Assembly: GCF_002531725.1 (NCBI RefSeq)
Contig: NZ_NWSQ01000014.1
Location: 1-64,000 of the forward strand
DNA: 64,000 nucleotides
Source: Rhizobium sp. L43
GTDB taxonomy: Bacteria; Pseudomonadota; Alphaproteobacteria; Rhizobiales; Rhizobiaceae
Direction of reading: 5' to 3'
Shown: in pieces, positions 1 to 8,456 of the stretch
Layout of the letters: each line of letters begins with the position of its first letter
Position numbering within the stretch: position 1 is the first letter of the stretch
Notes under the pieces: generated by a model
What the model was told of the DNA's origin: nothing
Seen by the model: only the letters and a program-made list of their open reading frames with translations
The model's database searches: none
Made by a program: the position numbers and the translations under genes

Positions 1-1800
1 GTTGCCAATGCCGCCGACCAGCGTGTCATTGCCGGCGCCGCCATCAAGCGTGTCGTTGCCGGCGCCGCCGGTGATCGCGTTGGCGAGGCTGTTTCCAGTT
101 CCGATAAAATCGCCGGTGCCGGTGAAGGTCAGGTTTTCGACATTGGCAATATTGATCAAGGCATAGGAAGAAAGCACCGTCCTGATCAGATCGGTGCCTG
201 CATTCAGCCCTTCGGTGACCACGTCGGCCAGATCATCGACAATATAGGTGTCGTTGCCCGCTCCGCCGATCAAGCTGTCTGCTCCGGCCTTTCCGTCCAG
301 GGTGTCGGCACCTGCCCCCCCGGTCAGGATGTTGTTCAACGCATTGCCTGTGCCCGTAAAAGTTCCCGTTCCGATATAGGTGAGGTTCTCGATATCGGCG
401 CCAAGCGCATAGTTCGCCAATGTCGTGCGAAGCGTGTCGGTTCCCGCGGCAGCGGCTTCGGTGACGATGTCGCCGGCATTGTCGACGATGTAGGTGTCAT
501 CGCCCGCACCGCCGATCAAGCTATCGGCGCCTGTCCCGCCGTTCAGCGTGTCGTTGCCGGCGCCGCCGGTGATCATGTTGGCGAGCGCATTGCCGGTGCC
601 GCTGAAGTTGGCGGATCCCGTGTAGGTCAGGTTCTCGACATTGACCAATGCAGCGATCGAGTAGGCTGCAAGCGCCGTGCGGATTTCGTCGGTGCCGGCG
701 CTGACCGCTTCGTTGATCACGTCGCTCGCACTGTCGACGATATAGAGGTCGTTGCCAGCACCGCCGATCAGCGTGTCATTGCCGGCGCCGCCGTCAAGCG
801 TGTCGTTGCCGGCGCCGCCGGTGATCACGTTGGCAAGGCTGTTTCCAGTCCCGCTAAAATCGCCGGTGCCGGTGAAGGTCAGGTTTTCGACATTGGCAAT
901 ATTGGTCAAGGCATAGGAAGAAAGCACCGTCCTGATCAGATCGGTGCCTGCATTCACCCCTTCGGTGACCACGTCGGCCAGATCGACAATATAGGTGTCG
1001 TTGCCTGCTCCGCCGATCAGTGTGTCTGCTCCGGCCTTTCCGTCCAGGGTGTCGGCACCTGCCGCGCCCTTGATCGTGTTGGCGAGGCTATTGCCTGTCC
1101 CTGTAAAGACTGCCGTTCCGATATTGGTGAGGTTCTCGATATTGGCGCCAAGCGTATAGCTTGCCAGTGTCGTGCGGACCGTGTCGGTTCCCGCGCCGGC
1201 GTTCTCGGCAACGCTGTCGCCGGCATTGTCGACGACATAGGTGTCGTCGCCCGCCCCGCCGATCAGGTTATCGGCACCGGCCCCACCGTCCAGCACATCA
1301 TTGCCGGCGCCGCCGGTGATCGTGTTGGCCAGCGCATTGCCTGTGCCGGTGAAGCTGGCGGATCCCGTGTAAATCAGATTCTCGACATTATTGCTGAGCG
1401 TATAGCTTGAAAGCGCCGTCCGGACTGTGTCCGTCCCCTTGTTCGCACTCTCAAGGACAAAATCGAAGCTAGCGTCGACCACATAGAGATCGTTGCCGGC
1501 ACCGCCGATCAGCGTGTCGTTGCCGGCGCCGCCATCCAGCGTGTCGTTGCCGGCGCCGCCGGTGATCGTGTTGGCGAGGCTACTTCCAGTTCCGGTAAAA
1601 GCGCCAGTGCCGGTGAAGGTCAGGTTTTCAACATTGGCATTGATGGTCAAGGCATAGGAAGAAAGCACCGTCCTGATCAGATCGGTCCCTTCATTCAGCG
1701 CCTCAGTCACCACGTCGGCCAGACTGTCGACATTATAGGTGTCGTTGCCTGTTCCGCCGATCAGTGTGTCATTGCCGGAACCGCCGGAAAGCGAATCATT
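1..1800 (-). repeat. Tandem RTX module repeats with a 750-bp higher-order period
   Basis: Within the protease gene, modules of about 250 bp recur (the motif aggttytcga occurs near 131, 384, 630, 881, 1131, 1376 and 1622). Every third module is much more alike: the block at 131 recurs at 881 (offset 750) and 1622 (offset 741), with long near-identical stretches. All offsets are multiples of three, so the reading frame is kept. Confidence 0.85.
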
Positions 1801-2853
1801 TCCGGCATTGCCCCAGAGCGTATTGTCCGCCTCATTGCCGATAATCGTATCGTTGCCGGAGCCGGCCTGAACGTTCTCAATCAACGACGCGACGTTGCCG
1901 TGATAAAGAAGGGCGTTGAAAATGTTGCCGCGGGCGTAACCATTGTTCGGACCTCCGCCCAGATCGGCCAACTGGCTCTGGGAAAAGACCGAGCACCCCC
2001 CTGCTCGCAAGTCGATTTTAAGGCCGGTCGTATAGGCACTCAGATCATAGGTGTCGGTACCGCCGCCGTCCCAGATTGTTGCGAAGATCCTGTTGGCAGC
2101 GGGCGTGATGGCCGCAACGCCGTTGACATAGGTGATGCCTTGGTTCGGATTCCACTTGTAGACGGTATTGTCACTGTTCGTCGTGTAGTCCGCACCATAC
2201 ATTTCCTGCAGGGCGGCGATGTCGAGCATCATGAAGGTTTGTGGCGCGCCATCATGCTCATACTTGTACCCACTCAAATCGTCTCCGACATACGTGTGGT
2301 AGGTCATGATCGTATATTCGAGCGAGTCGTAGGCTCGCGGAACGACTATCCCCCCTTCGTGAGCATGTTTCAGTCCGAGAGCGTGACCCAGCTCGTGCGC
2401 CAAGGTATGGCCTGCATAGTTGCCGAACCTCGGAAAGCGAAGATCATTCTCGGTGCCAGCATATCCCGTCCCGAACCAGACATCACCACCCGGCCCGCCG
2501 CTAGCTGGTAAATAGGCCCATGCCGTGTCAGGCAAAGACGATTGAGCGAACCGCACCGTTGCGGTGTTCGCGCTTCCGGCCTCAAAGTTGGCGTTCGTGA
2601 ACCCCTCGACGGAAAAGCCGTCATTTGCCGCACTCCCGTAGGATTGCTCCATAAAGTACAAGGCGAGGGACTGCTGCTGGGACGAAATTGAAGAGAAAGA
2701 ATGGTATTTTTCGTCACCATAGGTATACGATGACGAGCTCGTGGGAAACGCATAGGTTATCATTCCACTCCAGGCAAAGTCGCCCAAGAGCCCGTCTACC
2801 TTCTGATCCCCAGTCGAGCTGACGTACGTCGGCCAAGTATTAAGGTCCGTCAT
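1..2853 (-). CDS. Serralysin-like RTX metalloprotease, partial (C-terminus beyond window)
   Basis: An uninterrupted frame of 951 codons runs from the ATG at 2853 to the window edge, so the C-terminus is missing. Residues 153-163 read HELGHALGLKH, the extended zinc-binding motif of metzincins, and Met183 lies in IMTY, the Met-turn with the tyrosine typical of serralysins (M10). From about residue 330 the protein is RTX-like, with many GGxGxD nonapeptides (for example GGAGNDTL) that bind calcium in this family. It is therefore probably an extracellular calcium-dependent protease or protease-like protein exported by a type I system; no N-terminal signal peptide is visible, which fits. An ACGGGGA ribosome site precedes the start. 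The RTX part is built of roughly 83-residue modules (VENLTxTG...GTGNxLxN...GGAGNDTL...DTYxVD). A decayed hlyD piece lies just upstream. The substrate is unknown. Confidence 0.85.
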   Translation of the reverse strand, partial: MTDLNTWPTYVSSTGDQKVDGLLGDFAWSGMITYAFPTSSSSYTYGDEKYHSFSSISSQQQSLALYFMEQSYGSAANDGFSVEGFTNANFEAGSANTATVRFAQSSLPDTAWAYLPASGGPGGDVWFGTGYAGTENDLRFPRFGNYAGHTLAHELGHALGLKHAHEGGIVVPRAYDSLEYTIMTYHTYVGDDLSGYKYEHDGAPQTFMMLDIAALQEMYGADYTTNSDNTVYKWNPNQGITYVNGVAAITPAANRIFATIWDGGGTDTYDLSAYTTGLKIDLRAGGCSVFSQSQLADLGGGPNNGYARGNIFNALLYHGNVASLIENVQAGSGNDTIIGNEADNTLWGNAGNDSLSGGSGNDTLIGGTGNDTYNVDSLADVVTEALNEGTDLIRTVLSSYALTINANVENLTFTGTGAFTGTGSSLANTITGGAGNDTLDGGAGNDTLIGGAGNDLYVVDASFDFVLESANKGTDTVRTALSSYTLSNNVENLIYTGSASFTGTGNALANTITGGAGNDVLDGGAGADNLIGGAGDDTYVVDNAGDSVAENAGAGTDTVRTTLASYTLGANIENLTNIGTAVFTGTGNSLANTIKGAAGADTLDGKAGADTLIGGAGNDTYIVDLADVVTEGVNAGTDLIRTVLSSYALTNIANVENLTFTGTGDFSGTGNSLANVITGGAGNDTLDGGAGNDTLIGGAGNDLYIVDSASDVINEAVSAGTDEIRTALAAYSIAALVNVENLTYTGSANFSGTGNALANMITGGAGNDTLNGGTGADSLIGGAGDDTYIVDNAGDIVTEAAAAGTDTLRTTLANYALGADIENLTYIGTGTFTGTGNALNNILTGGAGADTLDGKAGADSLIGGAGNDTYIVDDLADVVTEGLNAGTDLIRTVLSSYALINIANVENLTFTGTGDFIGTGNSLANAITGGAGNDTLDGGAGNDTLVGGIGN

Positions 2854-2973
2854 AAAATCCCCGTTTGCGCATCCATTCAGCCGCGCCTAATGCCAGTTTC
2901 CCTCTGCCGCAAATTGGGGGAAAATTCAACTAAAAGCTTTATTTCCCTTCAGGAAAGTTTTTGACCTTAGTAA

Positions 2974-3427
2974 CTAACGCTCATGAAGCGCTTTCTCCGC
3001 AACCTCTATCCAAGGCTAGAAGACATATTCCAGCATTCTGCGCTCACCCGTTCGCACTTCCGCAATTGCTGCCATGCCCGCACTTAACTTGACGTTACAG
3101 TCATCTGCTGAAATTTAATAAGTCTCAGGCTCGGTGATATCGGGAAAGCGAGAGTCCGCATTGTTTCGGCGCCGCCGAACATTGTCTCGCCTGTCGTGCC
3201 GCGGGCTCGCCCTCACGACGTGCCGCGTCGGGTTCGAGGATCGCATCTGCCGCAATCTTGGTGACGTGGGCTGTGACGTTCCGTAGCGAGTGAAGGGAAG
3301 GCTTCGAGCTTGACGACAGCACCCTGTCCGACCGTGATGAAGCCGATGTCCTTGTTCAAAGCGTCAATTTCGCGCTCAAACGCGCTCCCCAAGAAAAACC
3401 GACGAAGCTGAAGTCCCGCTGAGCTGG
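2974..3427 (-). pseudogene. Decayed C-terminal remnant of a HlyD-family type I secretion adaptor
   Basis: Reading the minus strand in pieces gives a recognisable HlyD C-terminal half. One frame holds NKDIGFITVGQGAVVKLEAFP (about 3290-3360). A second frame continues with VTKIAADAILEPDAARREGE (about 3210-3275). A third frame near 3017-3105 reads KLSAGMAAIAEVRTGERRML and ends EYVF, then an in-frame TAG at 3016-3018, then PWIEVAEKALHER and a final TAG at 2974-2976. HlyD proteins normally end in a segment of this form, so the TAG is probably a nonsense change within the tail. At least one frameshift near 3280 and one more further on break the frame. The N-terminal half (membrane segment and coiled coil) is absent; the anti-sigma gene lies there instead. 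It sits immediately upstream of the RTX protease on the same strand, the usual place for a secretion gene. Calling it non-functional follows from the visible breaks. Confidence 0.75.
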
Positions 3428-4231
3428 TCAGCTTGAAAGCCTGCTCCGGGCGTTCTCCGCCAATTCCTGCACCCGGTCTACCGGGATGCGGCCGATCAGC
3501 ATGAAGGCGTGCGTCGCGTTCGACCAATAGACGACATTCATGCCCTTGCGACTTTCGAGGTCCGGCGCCTTCGGCCCTTTGTCAGACTTGACGATGCAGA
3601 GCGCCATCGGACCGGTTTCGGGGTCGAGATAGGCGATCTGGGCGAGCGGTTTGCCATCATATTGCAGCAGCAGGGCGCGTTTGAAATCGATGCCCGGCAG
3701 CGAGACGGCTTCGGGGGAGAGTGACAGGCCGAGTTTTTCGTCGAGGCCCGCGAGCTGGGCGGCCTGATCCTCCCTGCTGGGGGCGGGGCCGGCGAGCGTT
3801 TCCGGGGTATAGAGCGAGATATAGTCGGCGACCACGGCGCGCCATTCGCTGTTTTCGTCCTTTGCCGACAAGCCCCTGCCGATGCCGATGACGGCGCGGT
3901 CGATGGCGATGCCTGCGACCAGCGAAGCGGCGAGCGCGCCGAGGAAGCGGCGACGGCTGGCGAATGCGGGCGTGGAGGCGGGTCTTGCGCTCGGCTGCGT
4001 CGGGATGGCGGCAAGCATCGTCTCCAGCTTCTCGCGCGGGGCTTCAGACAGCAGCGGGGCGAAGGCCTGCTTGAACGGCAGGCTGGCGCGCGCCAGGACT
4101 TCCAGCCGTTCGGCGGTGCTCTCGTCTTCGTTCACCATGGCCTCGATGCGCGCAGCCTCTTCGGCCGTCAGTTCGCCGTCGATGAAGGCGGTGAGGTCCT
4201 CGTCGGAGGGAATGGTGTGTTTGGTGTTCAT
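3428..4231 (-). CDS. Anti-sigma factor, membrane-anchored
   Basis: The protein of 267 residues begins MNTKHTIPSDEDLTAFIDGE. The frame is open further upstream, but the ATG at 4231 is chosen because it overlaps the sigma gene stop as ATGA (translational coupling). The N-terminal part (DEDLTAFIDGELTAEEAARIE) resembles the cytoplasmic sigma-binding region of RsiW/ChrR-class anti-sigma factors, although I see no HxxxCxxC zinc motif. A single hydrophobic segment after RRRFLGALAAS, near residues 90-113, suggests an inner-membrane anchor with a periplasmic C-terminal domain. It presumably sequesters the sigma factor encoded just upstream until an envelope signal releases it. The signal cannot be read from sequence. 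Confidence 0.8.
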   Translation of the reverse strand: MNTKHTIPSDEDLTAFIDGELTAEEAARIEAMVNEDESTAERLEVLARASLPFKQAFAPLLSEAPREKLETMLAAIPTQPSARPASTPAFASRRRFLGALAASLVAGIAIDRAVIGIGRGLSAKDENSEWRAVVADYISLYTPETLAGPAPSREDQAAQLAGLDEKLGLSLSPEAVSLPGIDFKRALLLQYDGKPLAQIAYLDPETGPMALCIVKSDKGPKAPDLESRKGMNVVYWSNATHAFMLIGRIPVDRVQELAENARSRLSS

Positions 4232-4833
4232 TGCCGTCCCCCTTCCGATCCGGCGCCGGCGAGCCTGGCGCGAGCAGCCGCCAGCCGGCTCATCACGGTT
4301 CCGATCGGGATATCCAGTATGCCTGCAACCTCGCGATAGGAAAGTCCTTCCACATAGGCGAGGAAAACCACCGTCCGCTGCGCCTCGGGCAGCGCATTCA
4401 CCTGTCTCAGCACCTGGTTCGCCATCACATGCGTTTCGGTGTCGTGGGCGCCATCGAAGGTCAGCGTCTCCCCGGCATCGACGAAACCCTGGCCCTGGCG
4501 CACCCGGCGGGAGCGGATCTCGTTCAGCCAAATCGAATGCAGGATCGAAAACAGCCAGCGGTCGAGCCGGGTACCGGGGATGAACTGATCGGCGCGCTCC
4601 AGTGCGCGAAGGCAGGTTGCCTGCACCAGGTCGTCGGCGACATCGCGCTGATGCGAGAGAACGAGACCATAACGCCAGAGCCTGGCCAGATTTTCCGTCA
4701 GGCCGCTCCTGATATCCGCTGCGCTCGCGATGGCCGCCTCCGACGATCCAACATCCTTCGGAACCGCCTGACGAACCGGCGATTCCACTCTTGCGCGACT
4801 ATAGGCAGGAAAGTGGGTGCGCGCGACCGACAT
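4228..4833 (-). CDS. ECF-type RNA polymerase sigma factor (RpoE-like)
   Basis: The protein has 201 residues with sigma region 2 (HQRDVADDLVQATCLRALER, and RLDRWLFSILHSIWLNEIRS) and region 4 (LPEAQRTVVFLAYVEGLSYREVAGILDIP, then GTVMSRLAAARARL), the two-domain layout of extracytoplasmic-function sigma factors. It directs core polymerase to a small stress or envelope regulon. The N-terminus carries about 40 extra residues before region 2. Its stop overlaps the anti-sigma start by four bases, and a TPR protein gene ends 45 bases upstream on the same strand, so the three probably form an operon. Its target promoters are not known; GGAAC-type elements near 5554-5569 are candidates. Confidence 0.88.
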   Translation of the reverse strand: MSVARTHFPAYSRARVESPVRQAVPKDVGSSEAAIASAADIRSGLTENLARLWRYGLVLSHQRDVADDLVQATCLRALERADQFIPGTRLDRWLFSILHSIWLNEIRSRRVRQGQGFVDAGETLTFDGAHDTETHVMANQVLRQVNALPEAQRTVVFLAYVEGLSYREVAGILDIPIGTVMSRLAAARARLAGAGSEGGRQ

Positions 4834-4878
4834 TCTTGCATCCCTTTCGTGCTTCCGCTTCCCGCCCGTGGCGACCGA

Positions 4879-5415
4879 TCAGATCTTCGACGGGTCGAGG
4901 ATTGCGGCGTTCAGGTCCTGATATTCCTCGCAGTCAGTGCCGCAGATCGCCTTGATTGACTTCAACTGATCCTTGGCGAGATCGAGCCGGCCCTTGATGA
5001 CATAGGCTTCGCCGAGATATTCGCGGACCTTGGCATATTGCGGGTCCATCTTCACCGATTTGAGGTAATAGGAAATGCCTTCGTCGGTGCGGCCGAGCTT
5101 GCGGGTGGCATAACCGCGATAGTTCAGCACCTCGGCCGTGTTCTGATCCTTGACCGTATCGAGCATGGCAAGGGCCTCCTCATAACGGCCGGCCTTGGCC
5201 AGCGAATAGGCGTAGTCGGCACGGTTCTCATCGGAGACGTTGGCGCTCTGCTGCTTGACGCATTTCTTGGTCTTCTGGTCGTAGATCTCGCCCTTCTTGC
5301 AGGTGGGTGTCGTGCTGCTGTCATCGCCGATCGCAAAGACCGGGCCGGAGAGAACGGAAGCGGCAAGGCAGCCGCCGAGAAGGATGGAAGCGATGCGGAC
5401 TGTCATGGTCGTCAT
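4879..5415 (-). CDS. Exported tetratricopeptide-repeat protein
   Basis: The ATG at 5415 is chosen because GAGGAG lies eight bases upstream and a signal peptide follows directly (VRIASILLGGCLAASVLSG, cleavage after VFA). The mature part starts with a short Cys motif, CKKGEIYDQKTKKC, then TPR-like helices (YAYSLAKAGRYEEALAMLDT; VLNYRGYATRKLGRTDEGIS; YLGEAYVIKGRLDLAKDQL). Mature length is about 155 residues and it should be periplasmic. A Cys pair occurs late in CGTDCEEYQDL. TPR proteins bind other proteins; the partner is unknown. It heads the sigma/anti-sigma cluster and diverges from the polyketide synthase gene. Confidence 0.75.
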   Translation of the reverse strand: MTTMTVRIASILLGGCLAASVLSGPVFAIGDDSSTTPTCKKGEIYDQKTKKCVKQQSANVSDENRADYAYSLAKAGRYEEALAMLDTVKDQNTAEVLNYRGYATRKLGRTDEGISYYLKSVKMDPQYAKVREYLGEAYVIKGRLDLAKDQLKSIKAICGTDCEEYQDLNAAILDPSKI

Positions 5416-5553
5416 GGGGAAACTCCTCTGGAAGTGACGTTGCGAGGAGAGAACACCGCTGCATCTGGCTTTATTCGCCGGCGTCTCCATTTTCTCCATC
5501 ACGGCTTCGTGAAGCCGACGAGGTCGAATAAATCATCGGCACCGCGTGTTTTT

Positions 5554-5569
5554 CGTTCCGCCGGGAACG
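5554..5569. promoter_or_regulatory. Perfect inverted repeat in a divergent promoter region
   Basis: CGTTCC-GCCG-GGAACG, a perfect 6-bp-arm palindrome, lies between the TPR-sigma operon and the polyketide synthase, ending two bases before the AAGGAG ribosome site of the synthase. GGAAC is the -35 core of many ECF sigma promoters, and it occurs here on both strands. Function as promoter, operator or mRNA hairpin is not established. Confidence 0.35.
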
Positions 5570-5582
5570 CAAGGAGAATTCT

Positions 5583-6635
5583 GTGACCGATACCGTGAAA
5601 CTCGTCAGCCTCGCCGTCGCCGCACCCGAACATATCATTTTTCAGAAACAGGCGGTCGAAGCCTCGGCCCGGCTGTTTGCCGACCGTTTCGAGGATTTCC
5701 GCCATCTTGCCCGCGTCTTCGACAGTGCCGGCATCGAAAAGCGCCACGCGGCGCGGCCGCTTGCCTGGTTCGACGAGCCGCATGGCTGGCAGGATCGAAT
5801 GCAGGCCTATGCGGAGGTGGCGGGCTCGCTTTTCGTCGAAGCGGCCAGTTCGGCCCTTCGTCAGGCAGGGCTTGAGGCCGGCGACGTCGACTGTGTCGTG
5901 ACAGTCTCGTCCACCGGCTTTACGACACCGAGCCTCGATGCACAGATGGCCCGCAAGATGGGTTTCAGGGCCGATATCGAGCGCGTGCCGGTGTTCGGGC
6001 TCGGCTGCGCCGCCGGCGTGTCGGGTTTTGCGATCGCCGCGCGGCTGGCGCAAGGCCGGCCGGGCACTGTTGTGCTGTTCGTCTCGATCGAGCTTTGTAC
6101 GCTCGCCTTCCGGCTGGACGAGCTGACGCGGCCGAACATCATCGCGACGGCGCTTTTCGGCGACGGCGCTGCCGCCTGCGTGCTGCGATCAGGCGAGGCC
6201 GGGCTGGCGGAAGTGGAATCAACGGGCGAGCATCTGTTTCCCGACACGCTCGATATCATGGGTTGGAAGATCGATGACGGCGGCTTCGGCATCGTGCTGG
6301 CGCAGTCACTGCCGCCCTTTGCCGAACGTGAGCTCGGGCCGGCAGTGGCGGCCATTCTGGTGCGCAACGGGCTGAGGCGCGAGGATATCGACCGCTTCAT
6401 CTGCCATCCCGGCGGCACCAAGGTGCTGGCCGCGATGGAGAGCGCGCTGTCGCTGGCGCCGGGCTCGCTCGATCACGAACGCGCCGTGCTTGCAGAATAT
6501 GGCAATATGTCCTCGCCGACCATCCTGTTCGTGCTGGCGCGGGCAATCCGCGCCGGATTGCCGGAGCGCGCGGCGATGATCGCCATGGGGCCGGGCTTTT
6601 CGGCCAGCTGCGTGACGCTCAGGAGGCTCGCATGA
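5583..6635 (+). CDS. Type III polyketide synthase (chalcone/alkylresorcinol synthase-like)
   Basis: The start is a GTG at 5583 with AAGGAG upstream. The 350-residue protein has a thiolase fold with the complete catalytic triad: Cys142 in FGLGCAAGVSG, His275 in FICHPGGTK and Asn308 in EYGNMSSPT. Enzymes of this class extend an acyl-CoA starter with malonyl-CoA and cyclise the product to pyrones or resorcinols. FGDGAAACVL is also typical of the family. The downstream gene overlaps as ATGA and encodes an isoprenylcysteine-methyltransferase-like protein, the same pairing as the bpsA-bpsB and srsA-srsB operons, which make methylated alkylpyrones or alkylresorcinols. The starter unit and product here are inference; a lipidic phenol or pyrone is the likely guess. 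Confidence 0.88.
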   Translation: MTDTVKLVSLAVAAPEHIIFQKQAVEASARLFADRFEDFRHLARVFDSAGIEKRHAARPLAWFDEPHGWQDRMQAYAEVAGSLFVEAASSALRQAGLEAGDVDCVVTVSSTGFTTPSLDAQMARKMGFRADIERVPVFGLGCAAGVSGFAIAARLAQGRPGTVVLFVSIELCTLAFRLDELTRPNIIATALFGDGAAACVLRSGEAGLAEVESTGEHLFPDTLDIMGWKIDDGGFGIVLAQSLPPFAERELGPAVAAILVRNGLRREDIDRFICHPGGTKVLAAMESALSLAPGSLDHERAVLAEYGNMSSPTILFVLARAIRAGLPERAAMIAMGPGFSASCVTLRRLA

Positions 6636-7135
6636 TGTGGCCGTCGGTTGCGCTTCTGACATTCGTGACGCTGCAGCGGCTGGGCGAACTCGTGCTCGCC
6701 CGGCGCAACACCGCAGCCCTTTTCGCCCGGGGCGCCAGGGAGATCGCGCCGGAGCACTATCCCGCCATGGTGGCGCTGCATGCGGGCTGGGTCATCGGCC
6801 TCTGGCTGCTGGCGCCGGGCAGGCCGGTCGAGCTCTTCTGGTTTGTCGTGTTCATCGGGCTGCAGGTCCTGCGGCTCTGGGTGCTCGCGACCCTGAAAGG
6901 CCGCTGGACGACACGCATCATCATCCTGCCCGGCGCGCCGCTCGTCAGATCCGGGCCTTATCGCCTCCTCCGCCATCCGAATTACGCGATCGTCGTCGGC
7001 GAGATCGCCGTCCTTCCTCTCGCCTTCGGCCTGCCGTTTTACGCGATCGTCTTTTCACTGCTCAACGCCTGCATCCTCCTCATCAGGGTAAAGGCCGAAA
7101 ATGCCGCACTGAAAAGCGCAATGATTTTGAAATGA
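6632..7135 (+). CDS. Isoprenylcysteine carboxyl methyltransferase-family membrane protein
   Basis: The 167-residue protein is hydrophobic with about four membrane segments and carries the family signature RLLRHPNYAIVVGEI near residues 108-122. The family transfers a methyl group from S-adenosylmethionine to lipid-linked acceptors. Its start overlaps the polyketide synthase stop (ATGA), so the two are translated together; by analogy with BpsB/SrsB it probably O-methylates the alkylpyrone or alkylresorcinol product in the membrane. The exact acceptor is not shown by the sequence. Confidence 0.8.
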   Translation: MMWPSVALLTFVTLQRLGELVLARRNTAALFARGAREIAPEHYPAMVALHAGWVIGLWLLAPGRPVELFWFVVFIGLQVLRLWVLATLKGRWTTRIIILPGAPLVRSGPYRLLRHPNYAIVVGEIAVLPLAFGLPFYAIVFSLLNACILLIRVKAENAALKSAMILK

Positions 7136-7208
7136 ATGCGATTTTTCGTTTGCGCGGCGGTATCGGCACGGGCATTTTCACGCCGATCACAAAGTGGAAT
7201 GCAGGGGA

Positions 7209-8456
7209 ATGACGAAGAACGCAATCGTGCTCGGCGCCGGCATCGTCGGGGTTTCCACCGCCATCCATCTCCAGCGGCGCGGCCGGCAGGTGACGCTGAT
7301 CGACCGCAAGGATCCGGGCAACGAAACCTCCTTCGGCAATGCCGGGCTGATCCAGCGGGAAGGTGTGGCACCTTACGGCTTTCCGCAGCAGCTCGGGCTT
7401 TTGCTGCGTTATGCTTTGAATAACCGCATCGACGCGCATTATCACCTCAGCACGCTGCCGAGCCAGATCGCCTTTCTCGCCCGCTACTGGTGGAACTCCA
7501 ATACGCGCCGTCACGCGATCATCACCCGGACCTATGCGCCGCTGATCGAACATTCGATTGCTGAACACAAGGACCTGATCGAGGCGTCGCAGGCTGAAGC
7601 GCTGATCCGCAAGGACGGCTGGATCAAGCTTTTCCGCACGCAGGCCAAGCACGACGCGGCTCTGGCGGAGGCAACACTTTGGCAGAGTGAATTCGGGGTC
7701 GGTTACGACAGCCTGGCTCCGGCCGATATCGCCGGCATGGAACCTGATCTTACCGGCGATTTCGCCGGCGGCATCCGCTGGCGCGACCCCTGGTCGGTGC
7801 TCGACCCGCATGCGCTGACATCGGCCTATCGCCGCTATTTCGAAAGCCTCGGCGGCCGCTTCGTCACCGGTGATGCCGCCTCGCTCGGTCCGTTCGGCTC
7901 CGGCTGGAAGATCATGACCGGGGAAGGTCCGCTCGAAGCCGAGGATACGGTGATAGCGCTCGGCCCCTGGGCCGCCGCCGCAACACGCCGGCTCGGCTAT
8001 TCCTTTCCGCTTGGTGTCAAGCGCGGCTATCACATGCATTATGCCGCCGAGGGCAATGCGGTGCTCAACAACTGGATGCTCGATGCCGAACGCGGCTATC
8101 TCCTTGCACCGATGAACCGCGGCATCCGGTTGACGACAGGGGCGGAGTTTGCATCGCTTAACGCGCCGAAGACGCCGGTCCAGCTCGACCGGGCCGAAGC
8201 CGTGGCGCGCACCATCTTCCCGCTTGGCAAGCGGCTCGATCCCGAACCCTGGATGGGCGCGCGCCCCTGCACCCCCGACATGATGCCTGTTATCGGCAAG
8301 GCGCCGCGCCATCAGGGCCTGTGGTTTGCCTTCGGCCATGCCCATCACGGGCTGACGCTCGGGCCGGTGACCGGCCGCGCGCTTGCCGAACTCATCACCG
8401 GCGAGACGCCGTTCATCGATATTGCGGCCTATTCGCCGCGGCGTTTCAACCCGTGA
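7209..8456 (+). CDS. FAD-dependent D-amino-acid dehydrogenase-like oxidoreductase (DadA family)
   Basis: The protein starts with a Rossmann dinucleotide fold (IVLGAGIVGVSTAIHLQRRG) and ends with the DAO-family segment GARPCTPDMMPVIG...HHGLTLGPVTGRALAELI, about 415 residues in all. Family members oxidise amino or imino acids with FAD and pass electrons to the membrane. The start is uncertain: ATG at 7209 sits close behind AGGGG, whereas GTG at 7194 would add five residues. Its 3' end overlaps the convergent gluconokinase gene by 11 bases. The actual substrate is unknown; its position next to a dipeptide transporter would suit amino-acid catabolism. Confidence 0.8.
   Translation: MTKNAIVLGAGIVGVSTAIHLQRRGRQVTLIDRKDPGNETSFGNAGLIQREGVAPYGFPQQLGLLLRYALNNRIDAHYHLSTLPSQIAFLARYWWNSNTRRHAIITRTYAPLIEHSIAEHKDLIEASQAEALIRKDGWIKLFRTQAKHDAALAEATLWQSEFGVGYDSLAPADIAGMEPDLTGDFAGGIRWRDPWSVLDPHALTSAYRRYFESLGGRFVTGDAASLGPFGSGWKIMTGEGPLEAEDTVIALGPWAAAATRRLGYSFPLGVKRGYHMHYAAEGNAVLNNWMLDAERGYLLAPMNRGIRLTTGAEFASLNAPKTPVQLDRAEAVARTIFPLGKRLDPEPWMGARPCTPDMMPVIGKAPRHQGLWFAFGHAHHGLTLGPVTGRALAELITGETPFIDIAAYSPRRFNP

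Noticed and set aside
1-1800. Possible CRISPR array because of regular repeats
   Set aside because: The repeats keep one reading frame, encode RTX nonapeptides and have no unique spacers of constant length between identical short repeats.
1900-2511. A 203-codon plus-strand frame
   Set aside because: It lies antisense to the metalloprotease catalytic domain with HELGHALGLKH.
3213-3527. A 104-codon frame as an independent gene
   Set aside because: It overlaps the end of the anti-sigma gene and its middle matches only part of HlyD; it is better explained as a pseudogene piece.
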